From assembly GCA_046049545.1 (NCBI GenBank), contig JBJORF010000142.1, forward strand, positions 1 to 7,734: 7,734 bases of DNA, in the 5' to 3' direction. How positions within the stretch are numbered: the first letter of the stretch is position 1; each line of letters starts with the position of its first letter. The DNA comes from Romeriopsis sp046049545 (GTDB lineage: Bacteria > Cyanobacteriota > Cyanobacteriia > Leptolyngbyales > Leptolyngbyaceae). The position numbers and the translations under genes were made by a program. The notes under the pieces were generated by a model. It made no database searches and was not told the DNA's origin. It saw nothing but the letters and a program-made list of their open reading frames with translations. This document shows positions 1-6,185 of this stretch, piece after piece.

Positions 1-138
1 GTTTTAGCCCATCGTTGTGCTTATTTGAATGGTCTTATTGGAAGTCCTATCCCTCAAATGCCTGAGTATTATTACCCATCGCCAAACTGACATGCTCCCC
101 GATTACTTCTGATTTTTGATGGTTTAGACGAATTAGCG
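1..138 (+). pseudogene. Disrupted upstream part of the NACHT gene, with orphan Walker B
   Basis: The reading frame of the downstream gene continues upstream of its first ATG. At 103-135 it encodes LLLIFDGLDEL, a textbook Walker B motif of NACHT/STAND NTPases, so the protein did not originally start at 139. An in-frame TGA lies at 88-90, about 13 bases before that motif. Upstream of the TGA the same frame stays open to the window edge, but its tyrosine- and proline-rich translation does not look like a NACHT domain. No Walker A is visible; it would lie beyond the window. The simplest reading is a nonsense mutation or a rearrangement breakpoint near 88-100. A sequencing error is possible. Confidence 0.6.
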
Positions 139-1635
139 ATGCAGGGAAAAGTCGGTGCTGAAGTCGCACAAGAATTTGTCAAGAATCTTAAAGGCAAAGT
201 CGATCGAATTAATCATCAAAAATTGCATTTACAGGTGTTACTCAGCGGTCGCGATGTAGCCATACCGTTAAGCCGCTTGAAAGACGGCCAAGTTCTGCAT
301 ATCTTGCCATACTATGTTGACCAAGCAGAACAGGATGAGTATGAAGACCCCAAAGCATTGCTGCAAAAGGATCTACGCAATCAATGGTGGCAAAATTACG
401 GGGCGGTAAGCGGGCGGGAATTTGCCGCAATGCCGCAGGAATTGTCGCGTGATAATTTGAGCGAAATTACTGCACAACCATTGCTGAATTACTTAATGGC
501 GTTGAGCTACGTGCGTGGTAATTTGACCATTTCAGAAACGACCAACCTCAACCAAATTTACGCTGATTTGCTGGGCGGAATCTACGATCGCGGATGGGAA
601 AGTAGCCAACATCCGGCGTTAGAAGGAGTCTCGTCAAGTGAAGACTTTAGCCGCGTACTGGAAGAAGTTGCTTTGGCGGTTTGGCATGGGAATGGACGGA
701 CAACCACTGTTGCGACTATCACTCAATATTGCGAACAGAGCGGTTTACAGAGCTTACTGCCATCTCTACAAGCGGGCACGGAAACCACAGGCGTGATGCA
801 ATTGCTGCTAGCGTTCTATTTCCGGCCAAGTGCCAGCATTCCCCAAGGTGATGAGACTTTTGAATTTACGCATAAAGGCTTCGGGGAATATTTAACAGCC
901 TGTCGCATTGTCCGAGGTCTTCACGACATTCACAACCAGCTTGAAATCCGAAAGCAAAACGCAGATTCGGGCTTGGATGAAAAAACTGCTTTGGTTAAGT
1001 GGGTAAAATTATGTGGCCCTTCGCCGATCGATCAATATCTCATGGAGTTTTTACGCAATGAAATGCGATTGCAGAATCCAGCCGAAGTCAAACAGTGGCA
1101 GGAAATGTTGTGTGGCTTGATTGAAATTGTGCTGAAGCAGGGCTTGCCGATGGAGAAGCTTAGTTTGGCGACCTACCATGAAGCCAACCGTCAGGCAAAA
1201 AATGCTGAAGAGACTTTGCTGGTTGCCTTATCGGCCTGTGCCTGTTGTACAGAGGAACGCTCCAAAATTAACTGGCCTACGCCTGAAGCCTTCGGCACTT
1301 GGTTACACCGATTGCGGGGTCAACGCTCAGGTTTTTCACCTTGCCTTGCTGCTCTGTCGTTTTTAGACTTAGAGGCTTGCATCTTAAGTAATCAAGACAT
1401 GGATGGGGCAAATCTGTATGGGGCGAGTCTGGATAGGGCGAGTCTGTATGGGGCGAGTCTGTATGGGGCAAATCTGTATGGGGCGCGTCTGGATGGGGCG
1501 CGTCTGGATGGAATCTCATGGGACGAAGATACAAATTGGATTAACGCATGGCATTTAGGAAGCGCGATCGGCCTTCCAGAAGAATGGCAAAAGATTCTCG
1601 CAGAACAAGCTGAGGAAAATGACGACGACCGTTAG
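139..1635 (+). CDS. NACHT-type NTPase with C-terminal pentapeptide repeats, N-terminally truncated
   Basis: This 498-residue frame is the C-terminal part of a cyanobacterial NACHT (STAND-class) protein. NACHT proteins act as ligand-triggered ATP-dependent switches, and several bacterial ones are anti-phage sensors; that role is inferred here. Visible landmarks are LLSGR at residues 34-38 (sensor-1-like strand), QPLLNYLMAL at 113-122 and FEFTHKGFGEYLTA at 241-254, both typical of the helical region after the NTPase core, and seven pentapeptide repeats at about 422-456. The ATG at 139 lies after the Walker B motif and has no convincing ribosome binding site, so it is probably not the native start. 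As it stands the product lacks Walker A and B and should not hydrolyse ATP. A Uma2 gene follows 71 bases downstream in the same direction but has its own promoter. Family assignment is firm; functionality is doubtful. Confidence 0.75.
   Translation: MQGKVGAEVAQEFVKNLKGKVDRINHQKLHLQVLLSGRDVAIPLSRLKDGQVLHILPYYVDQAEQDEYEDPKALLQKDLRNQWWQNYGAVSGREFAAMPQELSRDNLSEITAQPLLNYLMALSYVRGNLTISETTNLNQIYADLLGGIYDRGWESSQHPALEGVSSSEDFSRVLEEVALAVWHGNGRTTTVATITQYCEQSGLQSLLPSLQAGTETTGVMQLLLAFYFRPSASIPQGDETFEFTHKGFGEYLTACRIVRGLHDIHNQLEIRKQNADSGLDEKTALVKWVKLCGPSPIDQYLMEFLRNEMRLQNPAEVKQWQEMLCGLIEIVLKQGLPMEKLSLATYHEANRQAKNAEETLLVALSACACCTEERSKINWPTPEAFGTWLHRLRGQRSGFSPCLAALSFLDLEACILSNQDMDGANLYGASLDRASLYGASLYGANLYGARLDGARLDGISWDEDTNWINAWHLGSAIGLPEEWQKILAEQAEENDDDR
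1402..1506 (+). repeat. Seven 15-bp tandem repeats encoding pentapeptide repeats
   Basis: Seven consecutive 15-base units follow the pattern (G/T)AT GGG GC(A/G) (A/C)(A/G)T CTG and encode DGANL, YGASL, DRASL, YGASL, YGANL, YGARL and DGARL. Pentapeptide repeats form a right-handed quadrilateral beta helix, usually a binding surface. The near identity at DNA level suggests recent expansion by slippage or unequal recombination. The array is short for a functional beta helix. Confidence 0.9.
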
Positions 1636-1663
1636 CCCCGACCACCACACTGCCCTGCCATCC

Positions 1664-1706
1664 GATAAAATAAGCCTATCCGGGTGAACCAAGGGAGATT
1701 GCCCCC
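1664..1706 (+). promoter_or_regulatory. Promoter and leader of the first Uma2 gene
   Basis: A -10-like TAAAAT lies at 1666-1671 and an AAGGGAG ribosome binding site at 1691-1697, 9 bases before the ATG. No good -35 hexamer is visible at the expected distance. About four fifths of this stretch is conserved before the second Uma2 gene (2690-2731), including AGCCTATCC and AAGGGAGA, which supports a functional role. Confidence 0.5.
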
Positions 1707-2297
1707 ATGACCGTCGCCACCGCTAAACGTATGACACTTGAGGAGTACCTGACCTATGACGATGGGACAGATACCCACTATGAATTGGTGGATGGGGTCT
1801 TAGTCGAGATGGGGCATGAAAGCACGCTGAACACTCAGATTGCGATGTTCCTGGTGTTTGCCTTCGCGCGATTAGGCTTGCCATCCTACTGCGTGGCGAT
1901 GAAGCAGAAAATCGTAGTTGATAGTGTCTATGTCACTGCCCGCGACCCGGATTTAATCATCCACACAGAAGAATCCGAAGCCGCGATCGCCGGATTGCCT
2001 GAAGCCTGCCTAAAGCTGAATGCCCCCAATCCGCATATCGTCATCGAAGTCGTTTCCCCCGGTGGTGAGTCCAGCGACAACTACAAACGCGACTATGAAG
2101 AGAAGCCCAGGGAATATGCGGCAAGGGGCATTCCTGAAATGTGGATCGTTGATCCCGATCGAGCGATCGTCAAAATCGGCACTCTGACCAATGGGGCATA
2201 CCAATTCCAAGATTTTACCGGGGATGCGGTGCTGATCTCCTCTGGGTTTCCGGAACTACAACTCACAGCGGCTCAAATCCTGCGTGCCAGACGATGA
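1707..2297 (+). CDS. Uma2 family (DUF820) putative endonuclease, copy 1
   Basis: This 196-residue protein belongs to the Uma2/DUF820 family, which has a PD-(D/E)XK nuclease fold and is hugely expanded in cyanobacteria. The biological role of most members is unknown. Visible motifs are YELVDG at 25-30, the D-P-D triad at 80-82, the E-V-V-S-P strand with acidic E114 at 114-118, K133 in the EKPREY helix, and GIPEMWIVDP at 141-150. D82 and E114 are the likely metal-binding residues. The length is normal for the family and the protein looks intact. It starts MTVATAKRMTLEEYL, a common N-terminus in the family, behind a good ribosome binding site. It lies on the host side of the tRNA fragment, and a paralogue about 70% identical (138 of 196 positions by my count) lies on the other side. 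Confidence 0.9.
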   Translation: MTVATAKRMTLEEYLTYDDGTDTHYELVDGVLVEMGHESTLNTQIAMFLVFAFARLGLPSYCVAMKQKIVVDSVYVTARDPDLIIHTEESEAAIAGLPEACLKLNAPNPHIVIEVVSPGGESSDNYKRDYEEKPREYAARGIPEMWIVDPDRAIVKIGTLTNGAYQFQDFTGDAVLISSGFPELQLTAAQILRARR

Positions 2298-2321
2298 CTC
2301 AATTTATGCCCAGATACAACA

Positions 2322-2344
2322 AAACCTCCTACTAGAGGAGGTTT
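2322..2344. terminator. Hairpin terminator between the Uma2 gene and the tRNA fragment
   Basis: AAACCTCCT and AGGAGGTTT form a perfect 9-bp stem around a 5-base loop. On the minus strand the stem is followed by TTTTGTTG, so it fits best as the original terminator of the tRNA-Pro gene. On the plus strand it lies 25 bases after the Uma2 stop and could also end that transcript, although the following U-tract is poor. Confidence 0.75.
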
Positions 2345-2349
2345 CGCAT

Positions 2350-2393
<44 letters not shown>

Positions 2394-2689
2394 TAATGAC
2401 CTAGCACCCTCTGAACATTGCATATCAGCACTTTCACCCATTGACAGAACTGGTATACCGTTCTGGGTACCAATCTTTTATCTAGCTAGAGAATAATAAA
2501 AATCAGAAAACGACCTACATGACCTACAAACCTACAAATAGTATCTAACCCTTATATATCAATGCTTTTAAATGTAGGTCAATGCAACCTACGTTTGACC
2601 TACAAACCTACAAATCTGATATTCACCGAGCAAGGCTCTCTAGAAGCAACAGAAAAAGGGATGGCCTGCTCGATGCTGACTTGCCCCGA
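2394..2689. other. Non-coding stretch beside the attachment site
   Basis: I see no gene in these 296 bases. The stretch is AT-richer than its flanks. It holds a perfect 10-bp palindrome TCTAGCTAGA (2481-2490), a short inverted repeat TGGTA/TACCA (about 2450-2472) and the ACCTAC motif cluster listed separately. Its place directly inside the inferred element end suggests an attP arm or other control region. Confidence 0.5.
2512..2615. repeat. Iteron-like cluster of ACCTAC motifs
   Basis: A 19-base direct repeat, GACCTACAAACCTACAAAT, occurs at 2521-2539 and 2597-2615, and each copy holds two CCTACAAA units. Related copies are GACCTACAT at 2512-2520, its exact inverted copy ATGTAGGTC at 2572-2580, and AACCTACG at 2586-2593. 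Seven sites within 104 bases in both orientations suggest a multi-site protein-DNA complex. The position 120-220 bases inside the att junction fits arm-type sites of a tyrosine integrase or excisionase. Replication iterons or repressor sites are alternatives. Confidence 0.6.
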
Positions 2690-2731
2690 GATACAATGAG
2701 CCTATCCAGGTGAAGTAAGGGAGACTCGCCC
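2690..2731 (+). promoter_or_regulatory. Promoter and leader of the second Uma2 gene
   Basis: A -10-like TACAAT lies at 2692-2697 and an AAGGGAG ribosome binding site at 2717-2723, 8 bases before the ATG. The segment is clearly homologous to 1664-1706, so promoter, leader and gene were copied as one unit. No clear -35 is visible. Confidence 0.5.
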
Positions 2732-3322
2732 ATGACCGTCGCCACCACAAAACGCATGACCTTAGAGGAGTATCTGACCTATGACGATGGGACAGATACC
2801 TGCTATGAGTTGGTCGATGGGGTGCTGGTAGAAATGGGAAACGAAGCCACGATAAATACCCAGATTGCCGTCTTTCTGATTCTGGCCTTTGGCCGGATGG
2901 GATTTGATGCGGGCCGGATTGGCATCAAGCAAAAAGTTCAGGTGAGAAGCGCCTATGCCAGTGCCCGCGACCCCGATTTGATTGTCCACACTGAAGAATC
3001 TTTCCAAGCGATCGAGGGGCGAAAAGAAGCCTGTCTGTTCCTGCATGAATCGAATCCACTAATCGCGATCGAGGTGGTTTCTCCTGGTAGCGAGTCCACC
3101 AAAAATTATCAGCGTGATTACGAACAAAAGCCCGATGAGTATGCGGGCCGTGACATTCCTGAGATGTGGATTATCGACCCCAGTCGAGCGATCGTCAAAA
3201 TCGGCACGCTTACCGATGGGGAATACCAGTTCCAAGACTTCACCGGAGATGATGCGCTGATGTCCCCTGGCTTCCCAGCGCTGAAGCTGACGGCGGGGCA
3301 GGTCCTCACTGCTGGCCGATAA
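2732..3322 (+). CDS. Uma2 family (DUF820) putative endonuclease, copy 2
   Basis: This 196-residue paralogue of the first Uma2 protein has the same length and the same putative active site: D-P-D at 80-82, E114 in IEVVSPG, K133, and DIPEMWIIDP at 141-150. Identity is very high at the N-terminus (first 40 residues), around residues 79-90 and from 112 onward. It is low at 56-78 and 91-110, so those segments diverged fastest and may contact substrate or partner. The gene lies on the inferred element side of the tRNA fragment. It is either element cargo or one half of an older duplication split by the insertion. It is monocistronic, with no gene within 150 bases downstream. The family is certain; the substrate is unknown. 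Confidence 0.9.
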   Translation: MTVATTKRMTLEEYLTYDDGTDTCYELVDGVLVEMGNEATINTQIAVFLILAFGRMGFDAGRIGIKQKVQVRSAYASARDPDLIVHTEESFQAIEGRKEACLFLHESNPLIAIEVVSPGSESTKNYQRDYEQKPDEYAGRDIPEMWIIDPSRAIVKIGTLTDGEYQFQDFTGDDALMSPGFPALKLTAGQVLTAGR

Positions 3323-3439
3323 CCTTCATCACCACTTTCCCACCCGATGACCTTCTGACCTATGTGGCTAGAGGGTTTACTTTTGTTGTCCCGAATCGTT
3401 CACCTGATTGATTCCTGGATGAAAATAGTTCATTTGAGC

Positions 3440-3445
3440 TATAAT
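3440..3445 (+). promoter_or_regulatory. Consensus -10 (TATAAT) of the phage-like operon
   Basis: This is a perfect TATAAT with no good -35 at 16-18 bases upstream, so an activator may be needed. It overlaps the in-frame ATG at 3444, which rules that ATG out as a start and favours the ATG at 3480. The implied leader is about 28 bases, with a ribosome binding site AGGA at 3468-3471. Confidence 0.6.
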
Positions 3446-3479
3446 GATTACAGCAAAACAACGTTTCAGGATTGCTGCG

Positions 3480-3746
3480 ATGAATACTAAGACCCGCACA
3501 CAGGGCAAGTTTGCGCTATGGAAAGCTGACCCCGATCGGAAGTTTGTCTTCACTGGCAAATTGCAATTAGACCCTGACATAATCGCCGAGATTATTGCCC
3601 AGAGCGGTAATGGGCGCAATGAAGTGGAACTGGATTTAATTGGATTCCGCAATGATTCGGACAAGCCAAACGCGCCCAAATACAGTGGCTATGCCAGTTT
3701 CCGCGATGCGGCCCCGGCGAAACAGCAGGCCGATGAGGATTGGTAA
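3480..3746 (+). CDS. Small hypothetical protein, first gene of the phage-like operon
   Basis: The product has 88 residues. The start at 3480 is preferred because AGGA lies 8 bases before it and the alternative ATG at 3444 sits inside the -10 box. It begins with a strand-rich segment (GKFALWKADPDRKFVFTGKLQLD), then a helix, then LDLIGFRNDSDKPNAPKYSGYASF, and ends in a polar tail. The pattern '...ALW...FTGKL...NAPKYSGYA' resembles small phage and plasmid proteins of the DUF736 type with a single-sheet fold. That likeness is from memory and weak; I do not recognise a specific family. Its stop codon overlaps the next start by one base (TAATG), so it heads a translationally coupled operon with the RuvC-like gene. 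A DNA-metabolism accessory role is only a guess. Confidence 0.75.
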   Translation: MNTKTRTQGKFALWKADPDRKFVFTGKLQLDPDIIAEIIAQSGNGRNEVELDLIGFRNDSDKPNAPKYSGYASFRDAAPAKQQADEDW

Positions 3747-3916
3747 TGGTGGCGCTGGTTGTGAACTGCAAGCCTGCACCGCTTGACCTGTCTCCAGCGC
3801 AACTCGCCAAGCTGACGGCAACGGCCCGATCAAAGGGGTGCGACGCGCTGATGGTGAATCTGGCTCCGGCTCCGGGCTGTCAGGTTTCGGTGCTGTGGTC
3901 GGAGGTTGGGGCATGA
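3746..3916 (+). CDS. 56-residue hypothetical protein in a coupled operon
   Basis: This short frame starts at the ATG of a TAATG overlap and ends at the TGA of an ATGA overlap with the next gene, so its boundaries are fixed by both neighbours. GAGG at 3735-3738 gives a well-placed ribosome binding site. The product (MVALVVNCKPAPLDLSPAQL...) has a likely helix at 16-30, two central cysteines (C32 and C45) and an APAPG turn; I recognise no family. Without it the operon would have an unexplained 166-base gap where all other junctions overlap, which is the main reason to call it real. The competing longer frame in this interval (from 3838) reads into the next gene without a good start. Confidence 0.65.
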   Translation: MVALVVNCKPAPLDLSPAQLAKLTATARSKGCDALMVNLAPAPGCQVSVLWSEVGA

Positions 3917-4134
3917 AAGTAGGCGACTCGCTCCAGGTGCGCGGCTATCCGGCTGATGTGCCGCTTCGGGTCTATGCGATCGTTAGCGGGAGAGTAGCGA
4001 TCTTGTCCCCAGAGTGGCCCAAGGGTGCGACGAGGCTGGTGGAGTTCGGCGAAATCATCACGGTCAACGGGGTTCGTGTGCAAACTGCCGCAAAGCCAAG
4101 TACAGCAAAGCATAGAGGGAGACGATCGGCATGA
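3913..4134 (+). CDS. Small SH3-like hypothetical protein
   Basis: The start at 3913 is chosen over an upstream ATG at 3838 because GGAGG (3901-3905) sits 7 bases before it and it forms an ATGA overlap with the preceding gene. The 73-residue product (MKVGDSLQVRGYPADVPLRVYAI...) alternates short beta strands with turns through residue 55, as in small SH3-like barrels. It ends in a basic tail (KPSTAKHRGRRSA) that could contact nucleic acid. The last four bases overlap the RuvC-like start, again ATGA. Function is unknown; the company suggests a phage DNA-processing accessory. Confidence 0.75.
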   Translation: MKVGDSLQVRGYPADVPLRVYAIVSGRVAILSPEWPKGATRLVEFGEIITVNGVRVQTAAKPSTAKHRGRRSA

Positions 4135-4619
4135 TTTACATTGGCATCGACCCGGGCCTGACAGGCGCGATCGTGGCCTTTCTCCCCAGTGGGGAAATTG
4201 AGTTCCATGATATGCCTGTCCTGGAAGTGAAGAAGAAACAGCAACTCGACTATGCGGGCTTAGCTCACATTCTCCGGCGCTATCCGGCCCATGGTGAGTG
4301 CATGGCCTGCATTGAGCTTGTCGGTGCGATGCCAGGGCAAGGCGTTTCCAGTATGTTCAAATTTGGGCAAGTCTATGGCGCGGCCCTGGCAACATTGGCC
4401 GCACTGCAAATTCCCTATGAACGGATCACGCCCCCGGTGTGGAAGCGGGCCTATCGGCTGGTTGGGTGCGAGAAGGATGAATCCCGCGCAAGGGCCTTAG
4501 AACTATTCCCGTCGGCGGTGGATTCGCTCAAACTGAAGAAACACCATGGTCGTGCGGATGCGTTGCTGTTGGCGGAATACCTGCGGCGGCAATCTCAAGG
4601 GGGGACGATCTCAACGTAA
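4131..4619 (+). CDS. RuvC-like Holliday junction resolvase (phage type)
   Basis: This 162-residue protein has the RNase H-like RuvC fold. GIDPG at 5-9 carries the first acidic residue (D7), ACIELV at 59-64 the second (E62), and HHGRADALLLAEYL at 138-151 the C-terminal histidine and aspartate (H139, D143). The MPGQGVSSMFKFGQVYGA segment (67-84) matches RuvC-like nucleases of phages and prophages, in which this conserved loop precedes the P-P-x-x-W-K motif (101-105). Such enzymes cut branched DNA, usually clearing junctions from replicated DNA before packaging. A ribosome binding site GAGGGAG lies 9 bases before the ATG. The gene is the last of a four-gene overlapping operon. Its final codons (gcg gaa tac ctg cgg cgg caa tct) recur as a relic at 5271-5294, marking a tandem duplication. 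Confidence 0.88.
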   Translation: MIYIGIDPGLTGAIVAFLPSGEIEFHDMPVLEVKKKQQLDYAGLAHILRRYPAHGECMACIELVGAMPGQGVSSMFKFGQVYGAALATLAALQIPYERITPPVWKRAYRLVGCEKDESRARALELFPSAVDSLKLKKHHGRADALLLAEYLRRQSQGGTIST

Positions 4620-4671
4620 CGCGTCACTTCAGTGCCCATGGATTTGTCGATTGGGTGAAACGGCGGGTTGT

Positions 4672-5070
4672 CTAGCGGCTGTGCCCATAAGCAAGGTCTT
4701 TAAGATGTCGCACCAACTTATCGTTATCCGGGGATTGCACTGTGTCCAGCGCCACTATAAAAGTAATCCGCTCTCCGGCACAGACTCGTCGAAATCCGAT
4801 CGCGGCCACACTCAACCGCTGAATATCTCCAGCTTCTAACCGCTTAACCAGTTCAGCCACCATCTCGTCTTTGGTCGCGTTGCACCATGGCGCAATCTCT
4901 GCTTGGACATCGGTGACTTGGGTGTAGCTCTTGGTGTCTGCGGCAAGCAATTGTTGCTCAGTTGGGCTAAGTTGATCGATCTCGCCTTTTGTGGTCGAAC
5001 TAACGCAACCTATAATGGCGACGTTCACAGCCAAAACCCATGCCAGCAACGCAATTGATTTCCGAAACAT
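4672..5070 (-). CDS. Small lipoprotein, cargo gene of slot copy A
   Basis: The 132-residue product begins with a lipoprotein signal peptide: basic MFRK, a hydrophobic core, and lipobox IIGC with C22 as the lipidation site. The residue after C22 is valine, so there is no inner-membrane retention signal. The mature part is mostly helical and polar, with two cysteines (C63, C97) that could form a disulfide. AGAGGG at 5079-5084 is a good ribosome binding site 8 bases before the ATG. The gene runs against its phage-like neighbours, with the RuvC-like gene convergent 52 bases away. An independently transcribed reverse gene for an exported protein inside a phage operon is typical of lysogenic-conversion 'morons', some of which are exclusion lipoproteins; that role is inferred. 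No family is recognised. Confidence 0.75.
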   Translation of the reverse strand: MFRKSIALLAWVLAVNVAIIGCVSSTTKGEIDQLSPTEQQLLAADTKSYTQVTDVQAEIAPWCNATKDEMVAELVKRLEAGDIQRLSVAAIGFRRVCAGERITFIVALDTVQSPDNDKLVRHLKDLAYGHSR

Positions 5071-5139
5071 GATTTCTACCCTCTATACATGAACGCATGG
5101 CTAAACATACGTGGCTCATCGTGCAAAACCCACACAATT

Positions 5140-5161
5140 TTGAACGGATAAGAACGGAACG
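5140..5161 (+). promoter_or_regulatory. GAACG direct repeats, copy A
   Basis: TTGAACGGA (5140-5148) is followed by GAACG at 5152-5156 and 5157-5161; the first two GAACG cores (5142, 5152) are exactly 10 bases apart. The same pair precedes the intact terminase-like gene (6149-6165). One-turn spacing suggests a bound regulator. Confidence 0.4.
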
Positions 5162-5166
5162 CTGAT

Positions 5167-5205
5167 ATGAATTTTTGGGATAGCTGGCAAAAGCCTTGGA
5201 GCTAA
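5167..5205 (+). pseudogene. Relic of the terminase-small-subunit-like gene start
   Basis: ATG here encodes MNFWDSWQKPWS followed by TAA (5203-5205). It matches the start of the intact gene at 6186 (MNLWDSWPKPWN) at 9 of 12 positions. The homology continues weakly past the stop (P-K-C against E-Q-C) and then fades by about 5220. The preceding bases with the GAACG repeats are also homologous. It is therefore the head of a duplicated copy whose body is gone, and it marks the right edge of slot copy A. Confidence 0.75.
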
Positions 5206-5270
5206 CCAAAGTGCACCGTGAGAGGGGTGATAATGGCAGCATCACAATTATGCTGATCGCGCCATTCAAT

Positions 5271-5306
5271 GCAGAATACCTGCGCCAGCAATCGCTCTCG
5301 GCCTAA
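5271..5306 (+). pseudogene. Relic of a second RuvC-like gene 3' end
   Basis: The frame here reads AEYLRQQSLSA and then TAA (5304-5306). The RuvC-like gene ends AEYLRRQSQGGTIST, and about 18 of 20 bases match across GAATACCTGCG..CAATC. No RuvC motif precedes it, so only the tail survives. It marks the left edge of slot copy B, exactly where a tandem copy of the RuvC-exported protein-terminase arrangement predicts it. The join with the terminase relic lies within about 5206-5270. Confidence 0.65.
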
Positions 5307-5416
5307 TTGCACTTTGCACCATGCGGGAAAATGAGGCCCTTGCCCTGATTGGCTTTGAGCGATCTATTTGCACCCGAACGAAAACTGGCGAGCGATTTCC
5401 CAGGGGTGTTTTTGGT

Positions 5417-6058
5417 TTAATCTTCCGACGGTCTTTCTCGTTCTAGCTTCAGGCTGAAATCTTCAACAATCTGGACTTGGTCTGGGTATCGGCTTTTGAG
5501 AGATTGCAGCACTTCATTGAAGATGTGCTCGCGTCTTATGCACATATACTTGTGGGCCGCAACTGCTGTGTAGGCGTGCATTCTGGGCACAGACATATCA
5601 CGCATGACTTTCATGCTGTTGAGTGTGCTGTCTAATGCTTGGGTGAGAGTGCTCTTGTCATACTGGCAATATACGTTTGATTTCGCGAAATTCTCGTATC
5701 GGAGCATGACGGTGCCCAAACCTTGAATCTTGATCTGTCGGGGGAAGTGCATACGCCCAGCGTCGAACCTTCCTAAAGCCTGGACTTTGCGATTGGACTC
5801 TGGGGTGACAAAGCTGGAAGTATTTGGGGCAGAGTGGATCACGGTCTTTGTGCCGTCAGCCCATTCGAGGCGAAAGAAAAGCCCGGATCCAGCGCTAACA
5901 TCGGCGGATATGACGCATCTTTGATGTACCTTTTCCCCGTCTTCCCCGATCCAAAGGCAATCAGTATCGACGCTTCGTGCCCCGATCGCTGATGCGGGTT
6001 GAACGGCAGTGAACGCGGCTGTGACACCGATAAGCAAGGCGATAGACTTTCTAAACAT
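5417..6058 (-). CDS. Sec-exported cysteine-containing protein, cargo gene of slot copy B
   Basis: The 213-residue product has a classical signal peptide: MFRKSIALL, a hydrophobic stretch, and a probable cleavage after ASA (residues 22-24). The mature protein starts with a strand-rich domain holding C34 and C48 and the motif LEWADGTKTVI (64-74), then a helical C-terminal part with C131 and C173. Paired cysteines fit a periplasmic or extracellular site with disulfides. The first nine residues are identical to those of the lipoprotein encoded at 4672-5070, and the C-terminal part may be distantly related to it (AVAAHKYMC... against SVAAIGFRRVC...); the rest is unrelated. GGAAAA lies near the expected ribosome binding position, and a weak promoter (TTGTCA at 6119-6124, TACATG at 6096-6101, minus strand) is possible. 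I recognise no named family. Reverse orientation and export suggest a phage moron. Confidence 0.75.
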   Translation of the reverse strand: MFRKSIALLIGVTAAFTAVQPASAIGARSVDTDCLWIGEDGEKVHQRCVISADVSAGSGLFFRLEWADGTKTVIHSAPNTSSFVTPESNRKVQALGRFDAGRMHFPRQIKIQGLGTVMLRYENFAKSNVYCQYDKSTLTQALDSTLNSMKVMRDMSVPRMHAYTAVAAHKYMCIRREHIFNEVLQSLKSRYPDQVQIVEDFSLKLERERPSED

Positions 6059-6148
6059 AATGATTTTCCAGCTATGATTGTCAATATTCAGACATCATGT
6101 ACAAATACTGTCGGAAAATGACAAATCCCGGACAATTGAGTTCACAAA

Positions 6149-6165
6149 TTGAACGGAATTGAACG
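6149..6165 (+). promoter_or_regulatory. GAACG direct repeats, copy B
   Basis: GAACG occurs at 6151-6155 and 6161-6165, ten bases apart, within TTGAACGGAATTGAACG. The arrangement matches copy A at 5140-5161, about 30-40 bases before the homologous start codons. It may bind an activator of the packaging genes, or be only what remains from the duplication. Confidence 0.4.
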
Positions 6166-6185
6166 AAAAGCGATCCAAACCATCT

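Noticed and set aside
1277..1534. Minus-strand frame rich in HTDSPHTDLP
   Set aside because: It is the antisense of the 15-bp pentapeptide repeats; its repetitive translation has no independent support.
2521..2615. Possible CRISPR array from the repeated 19-base unit
   Set aside because: Only two full copies, with internal sub-repeats and an inverted copy between them; no regular repeat-spacer pattern.
3388..3396. GTCCCGAAT, matching the anticodon-loop end of the tRNA fragment, as a possible second att core
   Set aside because: A nine-base match without any other tRNA sequence around it is easily chance.
4546..4839. Plus-strand 97-residue frame overlapping the RuvC-like and lipoprotein genes
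   Set aside because: It is cysteine- and tryptophan-rich, lacks a ribosome binding site, and overlaps two better-supported genes.
5321..5446. Plus-strand frame of 41 residues starting MRENEALALIGFERS
   Set aside because: It runs into the 3' end of the convergent exported-protein gene, has no clear ribosome binding site and matches nothing I know; real coding is not excluded.
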